From contig NC_081409.1 of the NCBI RefSeq assembly GCF_030272615.1, forward strand, positions 473,920,573 through 473,984,572: a stretch of DNA of 64,000 nt, read 5' to 3'. Source of the stretch: Cryptomeria japonica. Taxonomy: Eukaryota; Streptophyta; Pinopsida; Cupressales; Cupressaceae. The notes under the pieces were generated by a model. It saw nothing but the letters and a program-made list of their open reading frames with translations, had not been told where the DNA came from and ran no database searches. Below, in pieces: positions 11,131 to 21,150 of this stretch. Numbering within the stretch: position 1 is the stretch's first letter; each line of letters begins with the position of its first letter. The translations under genes and the position numbers were made by a program.

Positions 11131-11453
11131 CCCCAAAAAGGCAAAAAAAACAAACAGTTTTTTAATATGGAAAAGTCACTTTTTGGTGACTTGACTGGCC
11201 CAGCCCGTGGGTTTGCCAAGGTCCACGCCTAGGTTCGCCCGAGCCGGGCCAAGGTTCACCCTTTGGTCTGTGGGTTCTCTCTGTGTTCGCTAGGGTCTAG
11301 CTAGGGTTCACCCACAGTCCAAAGGGTGAACCCTGGCCGGACCCGGGCGAACCCAGGCGTGGACCTAGGCAAACCCACGGGCTAGGCCAGTCAAGTCACC
11401 AAAAAGTGATTTTTTCATATTAAAAAACTATTTTTTTTTTGCCTTTTCAAGGC
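11131..11453. repeat. large inverted repeat, arms ~144 bp, loop ~35 bp
   Basis: The left arm 11131-11274 and right arm 11310-11453 are inverted copies with few differences. Shared parts include 'cactttttggtgacttgact', 'cccgtgggtttgcc' and 'ggttcaccctttgg'. A third, shorter copy in right-arm orientation follows at about 11470-11525. The region is GC-rich compared with its AT-rich surroundings. It lies upstream of the hAT copy 1 transposase and probably forms that element's subterminal region. A transcript through it could fold into a long hairpin. Confidence 0.8.
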
Positions 11454-11585
11454 GACCACAAAGAGAACCCACAGTCCAAAGGGTGAACCTTGGTTGGACC
11501 TGGGCGAACCCAACGTGGACCTGGACTTGGACCCGCGTGGACCCGGTTCACGTTTGGAGGCCAAAACTGGCGAACCCGGTAACTG

Positions 11586-13139
11586 AGGTAATAGCTCATT
11601 GGAATGGTATTAAGGTGTGTTTTGGACTCTTAGGCTTGGGGGGACTTTGGAGATGAGAAATGATATTAATTCTCCTAAAAGGCCTTTGTAAGGGAAAAAA
11701 AAGAAGTTATTATATTTTAAAACTGGCTATTTCTCTCTGGAAAAGTTATAAAAGGAGATTGACGGTTCATTTGGGAGATTACACATGAATAATTGTTATG
11801 CTGCTGGAATGAACCTGACATCTTTCAAACCTTCACGAGGACAAAAATCCTCTTGGAGTTGCTGGTTTTGGGGATAAAAACCTAGCTGAGCAGTTTCATA
11901 CAGAGGCCACCATTGTGCTGCAACTTGGAGCTTCAGTTTTTGGTTTGTGAAAATGAAAGTTTTGGATGTGTTTTGAGTTGCAGATTTGAAGTGATTGTTA
12001 TCAAGGAATTTTGAAGTGTGTTTGAGGCGATTTGGGAGGTGATTTGTAGGCTGTACCACTCACTTTAGTGCAAGCCATACATCTTCATGCTGGCCATACA
12101 ATTTGAAAATCTTCATTGTTGGTATTAAGACTCATTTCCATGATAATCTATATGATAATGGTAATAGACAAGGCAGGCCATATAATTTAAATTTGCAGGT
12201 TTTATCATTGACTGGGGCGTACCATTGATTGGAGCTGCTTGGAGGATGGCATGAGGGTTTCTAGCTCTAACATTAATCCTTTGGACCTTTTGTGGTTTCT
12301 TCTTTCTCATTGAAGGCACTTAGTCTATTGGAGTATTGAATGAACTTTTTGGGGAGTGAACTGTTTTGTTTGTCCTGAGGATTGGAATTGTTTGTACCTG
12401 CTCTTATAGATGCTACAAACAAAGCTGATTTGAGACTTGCATATGTTGTTATTGATGATCAGTTTGTTATATTGTCCTTTAAGTGTGATTTGATGATGCT
12501 TGAGCATGATTTGAAGTGGTGTTTTTAATCCTTGTTCGTTGTGGGTATGTTGGACGAGAGTTGGTGAAGTTTTCTGAGCATTTTTCTTGCTAATCAGACC
12601 TGTAGCAGTGCATTTACAATGCATTTCAGACCTGTACCAGCAATAACAGTCATTGTCATTAAGGTATATTGCAGTTGTTTCAAGCTGGGAGGGATTTTTC
12701 ATGATTTTGGGATCCCATTTGGGGTGTTACAGCAGTTCTTTTAGATTAGCACTTTATATCAACAACTATATAGTGTTTATAGCATATAAGGACTAATCTT
12801 GTAATCTTTAGATTTTGTCTTTCGCATTTTATATTTTAACATTCAATGGTAGTACCGCTAGTGAGTTTCCTTTGTTATTTGCTGATGTACTTATCCCACT
12901 GAATAAGTTGTTTAATTGTATTAAGCTTTCCCACTAATTGAGTGGGTGCATCTTTTCTGCTTACCACTGTATAAGTGGAAGAAGCTTCTTTTCATTTTAG
13001 TAATTGTTTAAGCATTCCCACTGAATTAGTGGAACTGCCCTTGTAATTCTCATTGGATAAGTGGATCTTTACTTATTTCAATATTGCATATACGCTTAAC
13101 AAAATAAGTGGTATTTGTCGGCTGGCCTTCTAGTGCTCG
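11586..13139. other. unassigned region with TATA box and palindrome cluster
   Basis: No domain-bearing ORF was recognised; the ORFs at 11796-12059, 12125-12319 and 12325-12702 have no familiar motif. A good TATA box (TATAAAAG) lies at 11747-11754 on the plus strand, as in LTR promoters. At the far end are the CCACT...AGTGG palindromes (12895-13111). The composition suggests an LTR, but no matched TG...CA ends with a duplication could be found. Confidence 0.3.
12895..13111. repeat. cluster of short CCACT...AGTGG palindromes
   Basis: Imperfect palindromes of 11-17 bp occur at 12895-12910 (CCCACTGAATAAGTTG), 12930-12946 (CCCACTAATTGAGTGGG), 12964-12978 (CCACTGTATAAGTGG), 13017-13032 (CCCACTGAATTAGTGG), 13051-13064 (CATTGGATAAGTGG) and 13100-13111 (half copy AAAATAAGTGG). 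Spacing is about 35-50 bp and the intervening sequence is not conserved, so the palindrome rather than a longer unit is what repeats. Confidence 0.75.
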
Positions 13140-14164
13140 CCTTCCAGTTGCTGCATTTCAGTTTAATTGTAATCTTGAATTCTGTATGCTCTCACCTTGC
13201 CCATTCCGAGATCTGGATGATCAAAAAGTGGAAGGGAAGTTCCTTGTAATCTCACATTCAGTTGACCTGATTTTAAAAAAAAATTAGGGTGTATATTACA
13301 CATGATTTTACATATGGTTTGAGGAAAGGTTTTCACATGTTCCGTGGTGATGACAATTAGTAATCCAAATGAGCATATATTAGCAAGTTCAATCATTAGT
13401 CTGAAATCAGGTGCAATTTCTTTTGGTCACTTTCAAACTACTTGATGATGGTCATATCTTTTTTGTTCAATTATCAAATGTAAAGAAGGACGATCATAGT
13501 TGGTTTTGTTGCACAACTCTTCGCCTTGTTAGCATAATTCAATTACCTCCTAAGTTGTTTTATTATTGCACTCCCATCAAAGATTGTGTTCTTGATTAAA
13601 TTTTGTTGAATTGATGAACTTGAAGAAACCCGAGAATAAGCAATTGAGTTAGAAGATGATATGATTACTGTTGGGAAAATTGGAAAAGACTCAAGTTGGT
13701 CCATGATCCAAAGTTCAATTGATCCTCTTTTGGAAAGAGTACTGAGTATTGTCACAAACACGAAGAAACAACTTCAACAAAGTGGTCTAGTTAAAAATTA
13801 CTAAGGATATTTTTACAGACATTTTGGTCTTATCAATAGGAATCATACACCTAGGCTACCACCGCATTCAAGAATTGCGTTAGAGTCACCTGATAATGAT
13901 AACATGAATCATCGTTGTATTTTTCATGAAACAAAAGACATGATGCCGAGAGCTGCTTGGAGATGAATGCATGTTGTAGCTCATGACCTTTACTAGGTTA
14001 AATCATTGATGGGGTTCAGGTAACCTTAAATATCTTCAAGATGGGTCAGATGGCAACTCTATAATGGGATATTTTTATTATGAACCCGTTTGTCATATAT
14101 TAACAAGTAATCTGCATAGGCAAATGTTCAATGACTATCCATGTTTGTGGAGTTCGAAAGCTAA
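13140..14164. other. unassigned region containing one exon-like ORF
   Basis: Apart from the reading frame at 13640-13967, nothing recognisable was found. A plus-strand ORF at 13411-13599 (TFKLLDDGHIFFVQLSNV...) is in a different frame and matches no family I know. The region lies outside the outer solo LTR and so belongs to older flanking DNA. Confidence 0.3.
13640..13967 (+). pseudogene. unrecognised coding remnant with one in-frame stop
   Basis: The frame is open from 13640 to 13801 and continues in the same frame from 13805 to 13967 after a single TAA at 13802-13804, about 108 codons in all. The first part reads like a helix (SSIDPLLERVLSIVTNTKKQ); the second contains YRHFGLINRNHTPRLPPHS. 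I do not recognise a family. There is no initiating methionine at the left edge, so it may be an internal exon of a dead gene or element. A chance frame is possible. Confidence 0.25.
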
Positions 14165-14439
14165 GAAAGTGTCATATCCCTGAACATATATAGGATCGCA
14201 GCCTTTGTAAGGGAGATCATAGCTTTTATAGCAGTCAAACCTAGGCAATTAAAATAAATAGAGCTGACTAGAATTTTCAATAATAGTGTATATTTCAAAG
14301 GCCGACCTAGATATTAGGGAATTTAATCATGAGCAATTACATAAGGAGGCCGATCTGAATTAAAAGTGAATCAGGATGCCAACAATTTATGTAAGATAGC
14401 TAACTCAAAATAGATAACAAAATAATAATATATAACATA

Positions 14440-14625
14440 GAAAACTCGCCAAGACTTGTGGGACTCACGAGTTTAACGATGCATCGAGTTGACTCGCCGC
14501 GGACTCGTGAGCCGCAGCTTGGTGAGTCGTCCCCTGTGACTTCCGAGTTCTGCGATGAGACTCATGCGAGCCCTAGGTTGAGACTTGCGAGTCCCGAGCT
14601 AGGACTCTCGTGCCTAGCTTTACAC
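14440..14625. repeat. left subterminal GACTCG-motif cluster of hAT copy 2
   Basis: Many copies of ACTCG, GACTC and GAGTC in both orientations occur within about 180 bp next to the left terminus. Such clusters are typical binding regions of hAT transposases (established for Ac-type elements with a different motif). The matching right cluster is at 22060-22141. Confidence 0.7.
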
Positions 14626-15435
14626 ACCCAGCAAGACATAAAAACAAAAAAAAAACACTTTTCATTCATTTTTTTTGCTCGTTGATGTCTAAAACAGGTC
14701 TGAACTGCGAAGTAGGGCTTGAAGAAGAAGAGAAGATGAGCTTACGAAGCCAAAATTTAGCCACGCAAGTGAATTTAATTTTCTTTTTTTTTTGTTTTCT
14801 TCATTTGAAATCTTGAAAAATAAGGGGAAATGTTGGCATTTTCATTTTCATTTTCATTTTCATTTATAACCTTTTTCCTTGTATTTTAAGCTTGTTTTTG
14901 AATTCTATTTTTTTTAAATCATTGATTATCATTTTTTTGTTGACTTTTCACAAAATCCTACTGATTTTTTAATTTCTTTATGTGAAAACAACAATGCCAA
15001 GTTCAACTCCAACTCCAACTCTAACTCTAAGGGCAAGGCCATCTAGAAAAGACCTAGCATGGAAGTATGGAATTCGGGGAATAAAAAAGGTGCAGTCACT
15101 TGTACCGAATGTGGTAAATGGATGACAGGGGGCATCAATAGATTAAAATACCACATTGCAAAAATACTTGGACAAAATGTGGAGATATGCCCTAAATCAA
15201 CTCTGGAGATGGTTAGAGAGATGAAAGCCCTTCTTGCTGGCTTTGAGGTGAGAAAAGAAGAAAAACAAAAAACAAAAGAAGGCATAGCAGTAGCATTTTC
15301 CAGTCCTACGCCATCAAATGCCCTTGTTGGCCCAAGTCCAGGACAACATTCATCTTTTGGTGAGAGTCCTAAGGTTTCTTTTTCTACCACTAGTCAGATT
15401 CCTCCTTCATCAGGACCAAATTACTTTATTCCATG

Positions 15436-15755
15436 AAATGTTCTAGGAGCACAACCTTCACTTGAAGGTATCGGATGGAATAAAGAAAAACATCATGAAG
15501 CTAAGATGGTGACAACAAATTTTTGTTACTACAATAATTTACCTTTCAATGCAACAAACAACCCATATTGGGAAGGGTTGGTAAATGCATTCACAAATGT
15601 TCTAGGAGCACAACCTTCACTTGAAGGTATCGGATGGAATAAAGAAAAACATCATGAAGCTAGGATGGCGACAACAAATTTTTGGTACTACAATAATTTA
15701 CCTTTCAATGCTACAAACAACCCGTGCTGGGAAGGGTTGGTAAATGCATTCACAG
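15436..15755 (+). repeat. 160-bp tandem duplication inside the hAT transposase
   Basis: The unit beginning AAATGTTCTAGGAGCACAAC occurs at 15436-15595 and 15596-15755 with few differences. It covers transposase coding sequence (YYNNLPFNATNNP, WEGLVNAFT), so the encoded segment appears twice. The period (160) is not a multiple of three, so the duplication shifts the frame. Confidence 0.85.
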
Positions 15756-17036
15756 TTGTAGGCAAGGGTTTTAAGGCCCCAAAAGCTAAAAACTTGAGTG
15801 GGCATTGTAACAGGAAGCCATAAAAAATACACAAGTTGTGGTTGATGACCAAAAATATTTTTGGAGAAAAGGATGCAACATTTTATCAAATGGATGGGGA
15901 ATAAGACTCTTTTGAACTTCTTAGTGGCTTCTAATGGTGCTTTGGTGTTCTTGAAGTCTATAGATGCCTCAAATGAAATAAAAAATGATGAGACTTTGTG
16001 CAATTTATTATATGAGGTGGTCCAGGAGTTTGGTGTTGACAATGTCGTCTAAATTATAGAAGACAATGCAACTATATATGTAGCTGCAGGTAGAATGCTT
16101 ATGGAGAGGCATCCTACAATTTCATGGAGCCCTTGTGCTGCACATTGCTTGGACTTGTTGGAGGACATGGGGAAGATTGGATGGGTGAAAAGTGTGGTTG
16201 AAGATGCTAAAAATATCACCAAATTTTATCTACAACCATACTTGGGTTCTTTCTTTGATGAGAAAACACACTAATGGCAAGGACCTTGTGCGACTAGGAG
16301 TGACACGATTTGCTAGCCACTTCCTCACATTGCAAAGCATTCTTGGTGCCATTCCTCATTTGAAACAAATGTTTGTGTCTTATGCTTGGTTGGAGTTTGC
16401 ATTTTCCAAAAAAGCTAAAGCGAAGAAGATTGTAAGTGTTGTCTTTGATGATACATTCAACAAAAATGCATAGGAGTTGAGTAGGGTAAGTAACAAAAAG
16501 TTTTTATAACATTATCTATTTGTTTTGTTTTTTTAGGGGTTAATTTTGTAAGAATTTAAAATTTGTTTTCATTTTTTAGGTGACGGAACCTTTGGTAAGG
16601 GTTCTTTGTATGGTGGATGGAGAGGGCATGCCAATGGATTTCATTTATGAGGCCATTTCACATTTCTATGGCGGAAACAAGAGAAAATATGAAATCATTT
16701 GGCACATCATTGATCGTAGATGGACAAACCAACTCCACCAGCCAATACATGCCTTAGCCTACTTCTTGAACCCAAATTCTATTTCTCCAATACATTTAGG
16801 GCTGATGAGGAGGTCATGGCAGGTGTTATTTCATGCATTGATAAGATGTCACCTGATTGTAGTTGAGAAACAAGGTTCTTGATGAGTTGGAGGTGAGATT
16901 TGCAATTTTTCTATATCGTATTTATGATTTTTAATGTTGAGTCTTGACTTTTGACTATCTAGAAACATCCATATTTGATTTAATTGAACTTTTTTCTATC
17001 CAAGGTCTATAAGGGTGTGGAGGGGAGGCTCTTTTC

Positions 17037-17374
17037 TAAAAATAAATTGAATGAATGATTCAATAATCGGATAATTAAATTGAACGATATACACACGTAT
17101 ATATAGAGGTTACAAGACGATGTTCTATAATTAGAACATAACGTTAAAGTAAAAGATTAAAGAGCTAAAAGCTAAATTAAGCTTAAAAGCTAATTAACTA
17201 AAAAGAAAAAGCTAAATGCTAAATAAAGCTTAAAAGCTAATTAACTAAAAAACTAAATGCTAAATAAAGCTTAAAAGCTAATTAGATAATAAAAAGCTAA
17301 CTTAACAAGCTAAATAAGTCGACAACTTAAAATAGAAGATGACCATTATAGAAGATATTAATATTATTTTAACA
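17037..17374 (-). repeat. 3' LTR of the nested copia-type element
   Basis: It is a direct repeat of 20856-21150. It is longer because a unit of about 35-45 bp built on GCTAAAT...AAGCTTAAAAGCTAATTAACTAAAAA is present in more copies (17165-17300). The outer terminal TG is degraded to TA. Confidence 0.85.
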
Positions 17375-17436
17375 CCCTCCCTAATGGTCATCGTACTCAA
17401 TACCCTACAGAAAACATTGCAGGTGTTATGATCATA

Positions 17437-18525
17437 GATGCAAACATAGAAACAAAAATCGCCATGAATCGCCTAAACTCGGCGAGTCCGAGTCCGAGTA
17501 ATGCTCGTCGAGTCTCTGGGACTCGGACTCGTCCGAGTCTGGCGAGCAAAATCGCCAGATTCGTCGAGTTGGCGAGTTTGGCTCAAACTCGCCAAACTCG
17601 GCTACTGGCTGGGTTAGTAAAATGACAAAAAAAAAAATTTAAAAAGTTTTTTTTAAATGAATGGTATCGTCTTTGTTCACTACAATCTCCGCCTGAGAAT
17701 GAGAAAAATTAGGTTTACAACATGCCAGCCAATAGAAAAATAACACCCGACGGCTTTATTAAACGATGCCCCTTGACCCCACCTTGGGGGCGCTGCCCCC
17801 AAACCCCCGTTGAAAAATATGGGGGGAAACTGCGTTGATAGAAGTAGGGAAAATTTAACCTCTGAGTCTGACACTGATTGGATCAACCAGGTAGATATAG
17901 AGGCTGAGACTGTAGCCATGGCAGAGGAGGACCGGAGAGCACGAGCATAGACAGGAGATTCAGAGGCAGATAGTGACACGGATGTTCCTGATGTTGGTGA
18001 GCATGGCATGGTGTCACGGGGAGCGGCTATGGCTGTCGAATCATCCAGGACCTACCTTAGATGCCTTCGCAGGGGGCCGGGGCCGAAGGGTGCAGGCTCC
18101 TCTGAGCCATAGGCTTGTAGTTGTATTTACCTTTGGTATTTGTATGAAACATTTGATGATGATCATATGATGACATGGATTTTTTATTCCATGAGTTTTG
18201 TAATATTGTATACATTTGTCAATATTTATATATCTATGTTTGTTATTTCCTTCTGCTACAATTTGCGTTTATGCTTATGTGATTGATGTATACTTGTGTA
18301 TGTAATCAAATGAGCCGAGTTTGATGATGTTATTGTGTCTTTAAGGTGTATTCAATAAAGGGTGCTTGAAACAAGTTTTAAATCTTTAAAAATCTCTAAA
18401 TTTCTTGAGTTTTTCACTTTCCCAAGTTCAGTCGAGTCTGACGCCGAGTCCCGAGTCCGAGTCCGAGTCCGAGTCGGCCTTGCTGAGTCCGAGCCGAGTC
18501 CGTGTCTCGTTTCTTCGGATGCAAA
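17437..18525. mobile_element. non-autonomous hAT inside the copia element, TSD GATGCAAA
   Basis: The element is 17445-18517 (1073 bp), flanked by GATGCAAA at 17437-17444 and 18518-18525. The left end reads CATAGAAACAAAAATCGCC; the right end, complemented, reads CGAAGAAACGAGACACGG. Dense GACTCG/CGAGTC clusters occupy both ends (17470-17600 and 18425-18510), as in hAT copy 2. The middle (17860-18120) holds a broken acidic coding trace (e.g. DSEADSDTDVPDVGEH) that could be a transposase tail, but no full transposase. It was probably mobilised by another family member. Confidence 0.8.
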
Positions 18526-18814
18526 GAACACTCTGTTGCTACAGAGACCCTCCCAGGATTTGCAGAATGTAAATGACCAAAAGTACCAAAAGCCATCCAA
18601 GCGAATGTAGCCTTCACACGCGAATTAGAGATCTGGCACACACGAATCATTGAAGCCTGAAACAATGATTTTGAGGAAAAAATCAGCAAACCCTTTTGTA
18701 GAAGAGTACCAACTCCAAAACTGACTGCAAGAAATCACGGTTGCAGATGTTCGCCTTGGCAGGTGCGACGCAAACTGACTGCAACAAAGCTCGATTATTG
18801 AGGAGAAAAATCAA

Positions 18815-18960
18815 TCAATCCCACGCGAACTTCGCGAATCACAAATCCCACGCGAACTTCGCGAATCACAAATCCCACGTGAACTTCGCGTATTACAGAT
18901 GATTTTTGAAGAAAAAATCATGAAAACCTAGAAATCCCACGCAAGCTTTGCGGATGACAG
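18815..18960. repeat. tandem ~28-bp repeats carrying CGCGAACTTCGCG palindromes
   Basis: The unit AATCCCACGCGAACTTCGCG plus AATCACA occurs about three times at 18815-18898, with a degenerate fourth near 18938 (CCCACGCAAGCTTTGCGG). The core CGCGAA-C-TTCGCG is a perfect palindrome. The array lies downstream of gag in the element's sense direction, close to the inserted hAT. Confidence 0.75.
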
Positions 18961-19050
18961 ATAATAATTTTTAAGGAAAAAAATTTGAAACCCTACGAAC
19001 AATTTTTGAGGAAAAAAATGTGAAAACCAACCAAACAGGAAATTTGCTTA

Positions 19051-19927
19051 TCACAAAGCATAGAAGGCTGACTCCTCTCTAGAATGCTCTGCAACATGAG
19101 CCTTCTCTTGTTCCCGAGACCCTCCCAGCCTAGATTGCATGGATGCCAACAATTTCCTGCAATCTTTCTTCATATGGCCAAACTGGTGACAATAGTTACA
19201 CTGTACACTTTTCTTCTTCGAAGATTGCGCATATTGACCTTGCCCCCTTCTGCTGGAAGGACTGACCTTTACCCTTGTTCTTATCCAAAATTTCAGCTGT
19301 GAAGGCTTGTTCAGTGGACGAACTAGCATTGCTTCCAAACTGTTGCTTCCATCGATCCTGCTGTAGAAGCTTGTTGCAGAGATCAGGAAACTTTAGATCA
19401 ACACTAGTAGATGAGATATTGAGAGTATCAATGAAATGTTCGTAGGATCTGGGAAGGCTTTTCAGCGTGATCACTACCATATCCTCTTCCACCATGGTTC
19501 AACCTATATCTTCCAACTGGTCACAAATTTCCTTGATCTTCGTGAGATGTGCCTGGATAGATGACTTCTCATCCATCATGATAGAAAACAACATATTCTT
19601 CAGAAAGAAAGCTCGGCTCTTGTCGAACGTTTCATGAAAATCCTTCAAGAGATCCCAAATCTCTTTTGCTGTTTTACCTGAAGGCACTTGTGGGAGTTGA
19701 TCATCTATGACGAAGAGTTTGATAAGCATGACAGCCTCTCGATTCTTCACATCATGTTTGTCTTGATCATCACCTGTTGTTGTAGGACGAGATTCCTTGC
19801 CCAAAACAAGGTGATCAAGGCAACGATACTCAAAGATCGATAATATGCGCTGTTTCCAGGTGTTGTAGTTGAGGCTGTTGAACTTCGGACTGTGTTCCAA
19901 CATGATGTTGGTCAAAGATGCCATCAC
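19051..19927 (-). pseudogene. gag: copia gag with zinc knuckle, frameshifted
   Basis: The first piece (19499-19927) starts MMASLTNIMLEHSPKFNSLN and contains the copia-gag landmarks NYNTWKQRIL and AKEIWDLLKDFHE. The second (19196-19495) continues with VITLKSLPRSYEHFIDTLN. The third (19051-19338) has the CCHC zinc knuckle CNYCHQFGHMKKDC, which binds the element's RNA. A stop near 19498 and a frame change near 19260-19300 separate the pieces. The gag is of the UBN2/retrotransposon-gag type. No pol coding follows. Confidence 0.82.
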
Positions 19928-20538
19928 AGAAAACTGATGTTGAACGTGGTCAACCTAGTGAAGGCACAAAGAATGAGATAGAAGATTTTGATTAAAAATT
20001 AGAATAGAAGCAGTTGCTGAGAAAATTGAAACCTTATAGGAGAATTCTGGCACAAATTTCGAGGTTTGGAAGAAATCCAGAAATGAAATTTTTTTTTACA
20101 AACTTAAAACAACATAAACTATGCCCAGAAAACAACAAAATTCCCAACGTCCACAAAATTAGCAGAAATTGCGAACTGTTTTTAAATTCCAAGCCAAATT
20201 CGTTGGCACAAAATTCGAGGCATAGAAAAAGAGCCCCCCCCAAATTTTGAGACCAACCCAGAAAAGCTCTCGAAAAACCCACTAAGAATCTGAAATCAAA
20301 ATTCAGATTTGACAGCTCAAAAATTGAGGCACGGAAAACGATGCACCCATAAAAATATGATGACGACCCAGTTGAGGTCTCGAAAAACCCACCAAGAATT
20401 TGCAACCAGAAAATTTTTTGACTTGAACTGAAGGGTCAAAACCCTAGTAAAAAATTGCAGAAACCCTAGGAAAACTTTCAATCTGCAAAACAAACCTCCA
20501 GGTTGCAGGCCCGAAAATCTCCAAAACCCTAAAAAAAA

Positions 20539-20768
20539 CAAGAACTGCTGCCCAGCACAAAGAACTTCGCCCACGAACCAGAAACCCTCAAAACCCTCAA
20601 AAAGCCTTGAAAAAAGCAAAATCGTTTTTTAATAAAAAAACAATTAAAAAAAACAAGAACTGCTGCCCAGCACAAAGAAATTCGCCCACGAACTAAAAAC
20701 CCTCAAAACCCTCAAAAAGCCTTCAAAAAAGCAAAATCGTTTTTTAATAAAAAAACAATAAAAAAATT
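20539..20768. repeat. 115-bp tandem duplication upstream of gag
   Basis: The unit containing CAAGAACTGCTGCCCAGCAC occurs at 20539-20653 and 20654-20768 with few differences. It lies between the primer site and gag, in the element's leader, where packaging signals are usually found. Confidence 0.85.
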
Positions 20769-20840
20769 TGGAAAATATTCAAGAAAGAAGGCCATGAATT
20801 TTTATTAAAAAATTCGCCAAACTATAAAGAATCCCATTGA

Positions 20841-20855
20841 CCCGCTCTGATACCA
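20841..20855 (-). promoter_or_regulatory. primer-binding site (initiator tRNA-Met type)
   Basis: The minus strand reads TGGTATCAGAGCGGG directly after the 5' LTR. The first 12 bases match the initiator-tRNA-Met primer site used by most plant copia elements. Confidence 0.85.
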
Positions 20856-21150
20856 TGAAAAATAAATTGAATGAATGATTCAATAATCGGATAATTACAT
20901 TGAACGATATACACGTATATATAGAGGTTACAAGACGATGTTCTATAATTAGAACATAACGTTAAAGTAAAAGATTAAAGAGCTAAACGCTAAATTAAGC
21001 GTGAAAGCTAAATAAAGCTTAAAAGCTAATTAACTAAAAAGAAAAAGCTAAATGCTAAATAAAGCTTAAAAGCTAACTTAACAAGCTAAATAAGTCGACA
21101 ACTTAAAATAGAAGATGACCATTATAAAAGATATTAATATTATTTTAACA
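20856..21150 (-). repeat. 5' LTR of the nested copia-type element
   Basis: 295 bp, TG...CA ends in plus-strand view (TGAAAAATAAATTG ... ATTTTAACA). The left edge is fixed by the adjacent primer site and the right edge by the TTTTC duplication. Confidence 0.88.

Larger units (their letters stand above)
8160..11585 (-). mobile_element. hAT-type DNA transposon (copy 1), decayed, one end missing
   Basis: The element is defined by its transposase gene (8256-10708) and by the repeat-rich side upstream of it (11131-11585), where GGTTCACCC, GGGCGAACCC and GGTCCACG motifs recur in both orientations. The right end is probably just after 11580 (minus-strand CAGTTACCGGGTTCGCC). The left end lacks comparable motifs and abuts the gypsy flanking repeat, so it is probably truncated. 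Its end motifs differ from the GACTCG type at 14436 and 25407, so it belongs to a different family. Confidence 0.65.

Noticed and set aside
17470-18510. GAGTCCGAG-type clusters as an independent satellite
   Set aside because: The clusters sit exactly at the ends of an element with a perfect 8-bp duplication and recur at the ends of two related hATs, so they are subterminal repeats.
18815-18960. Spaced repeats resembling a CRISPR array
   Set aside because: Units are directly adjacent, few, and lie in a plant retroelement. There are no unique spacers and no cas genes.
20034-20619. Phenylalanine-rich minus-strand ORFs in the copia leader
   Set aside because: They lie over A-rich repeated leader sequence with a tandem duplication and have no domain. 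Their composition reflects poly-A runs.
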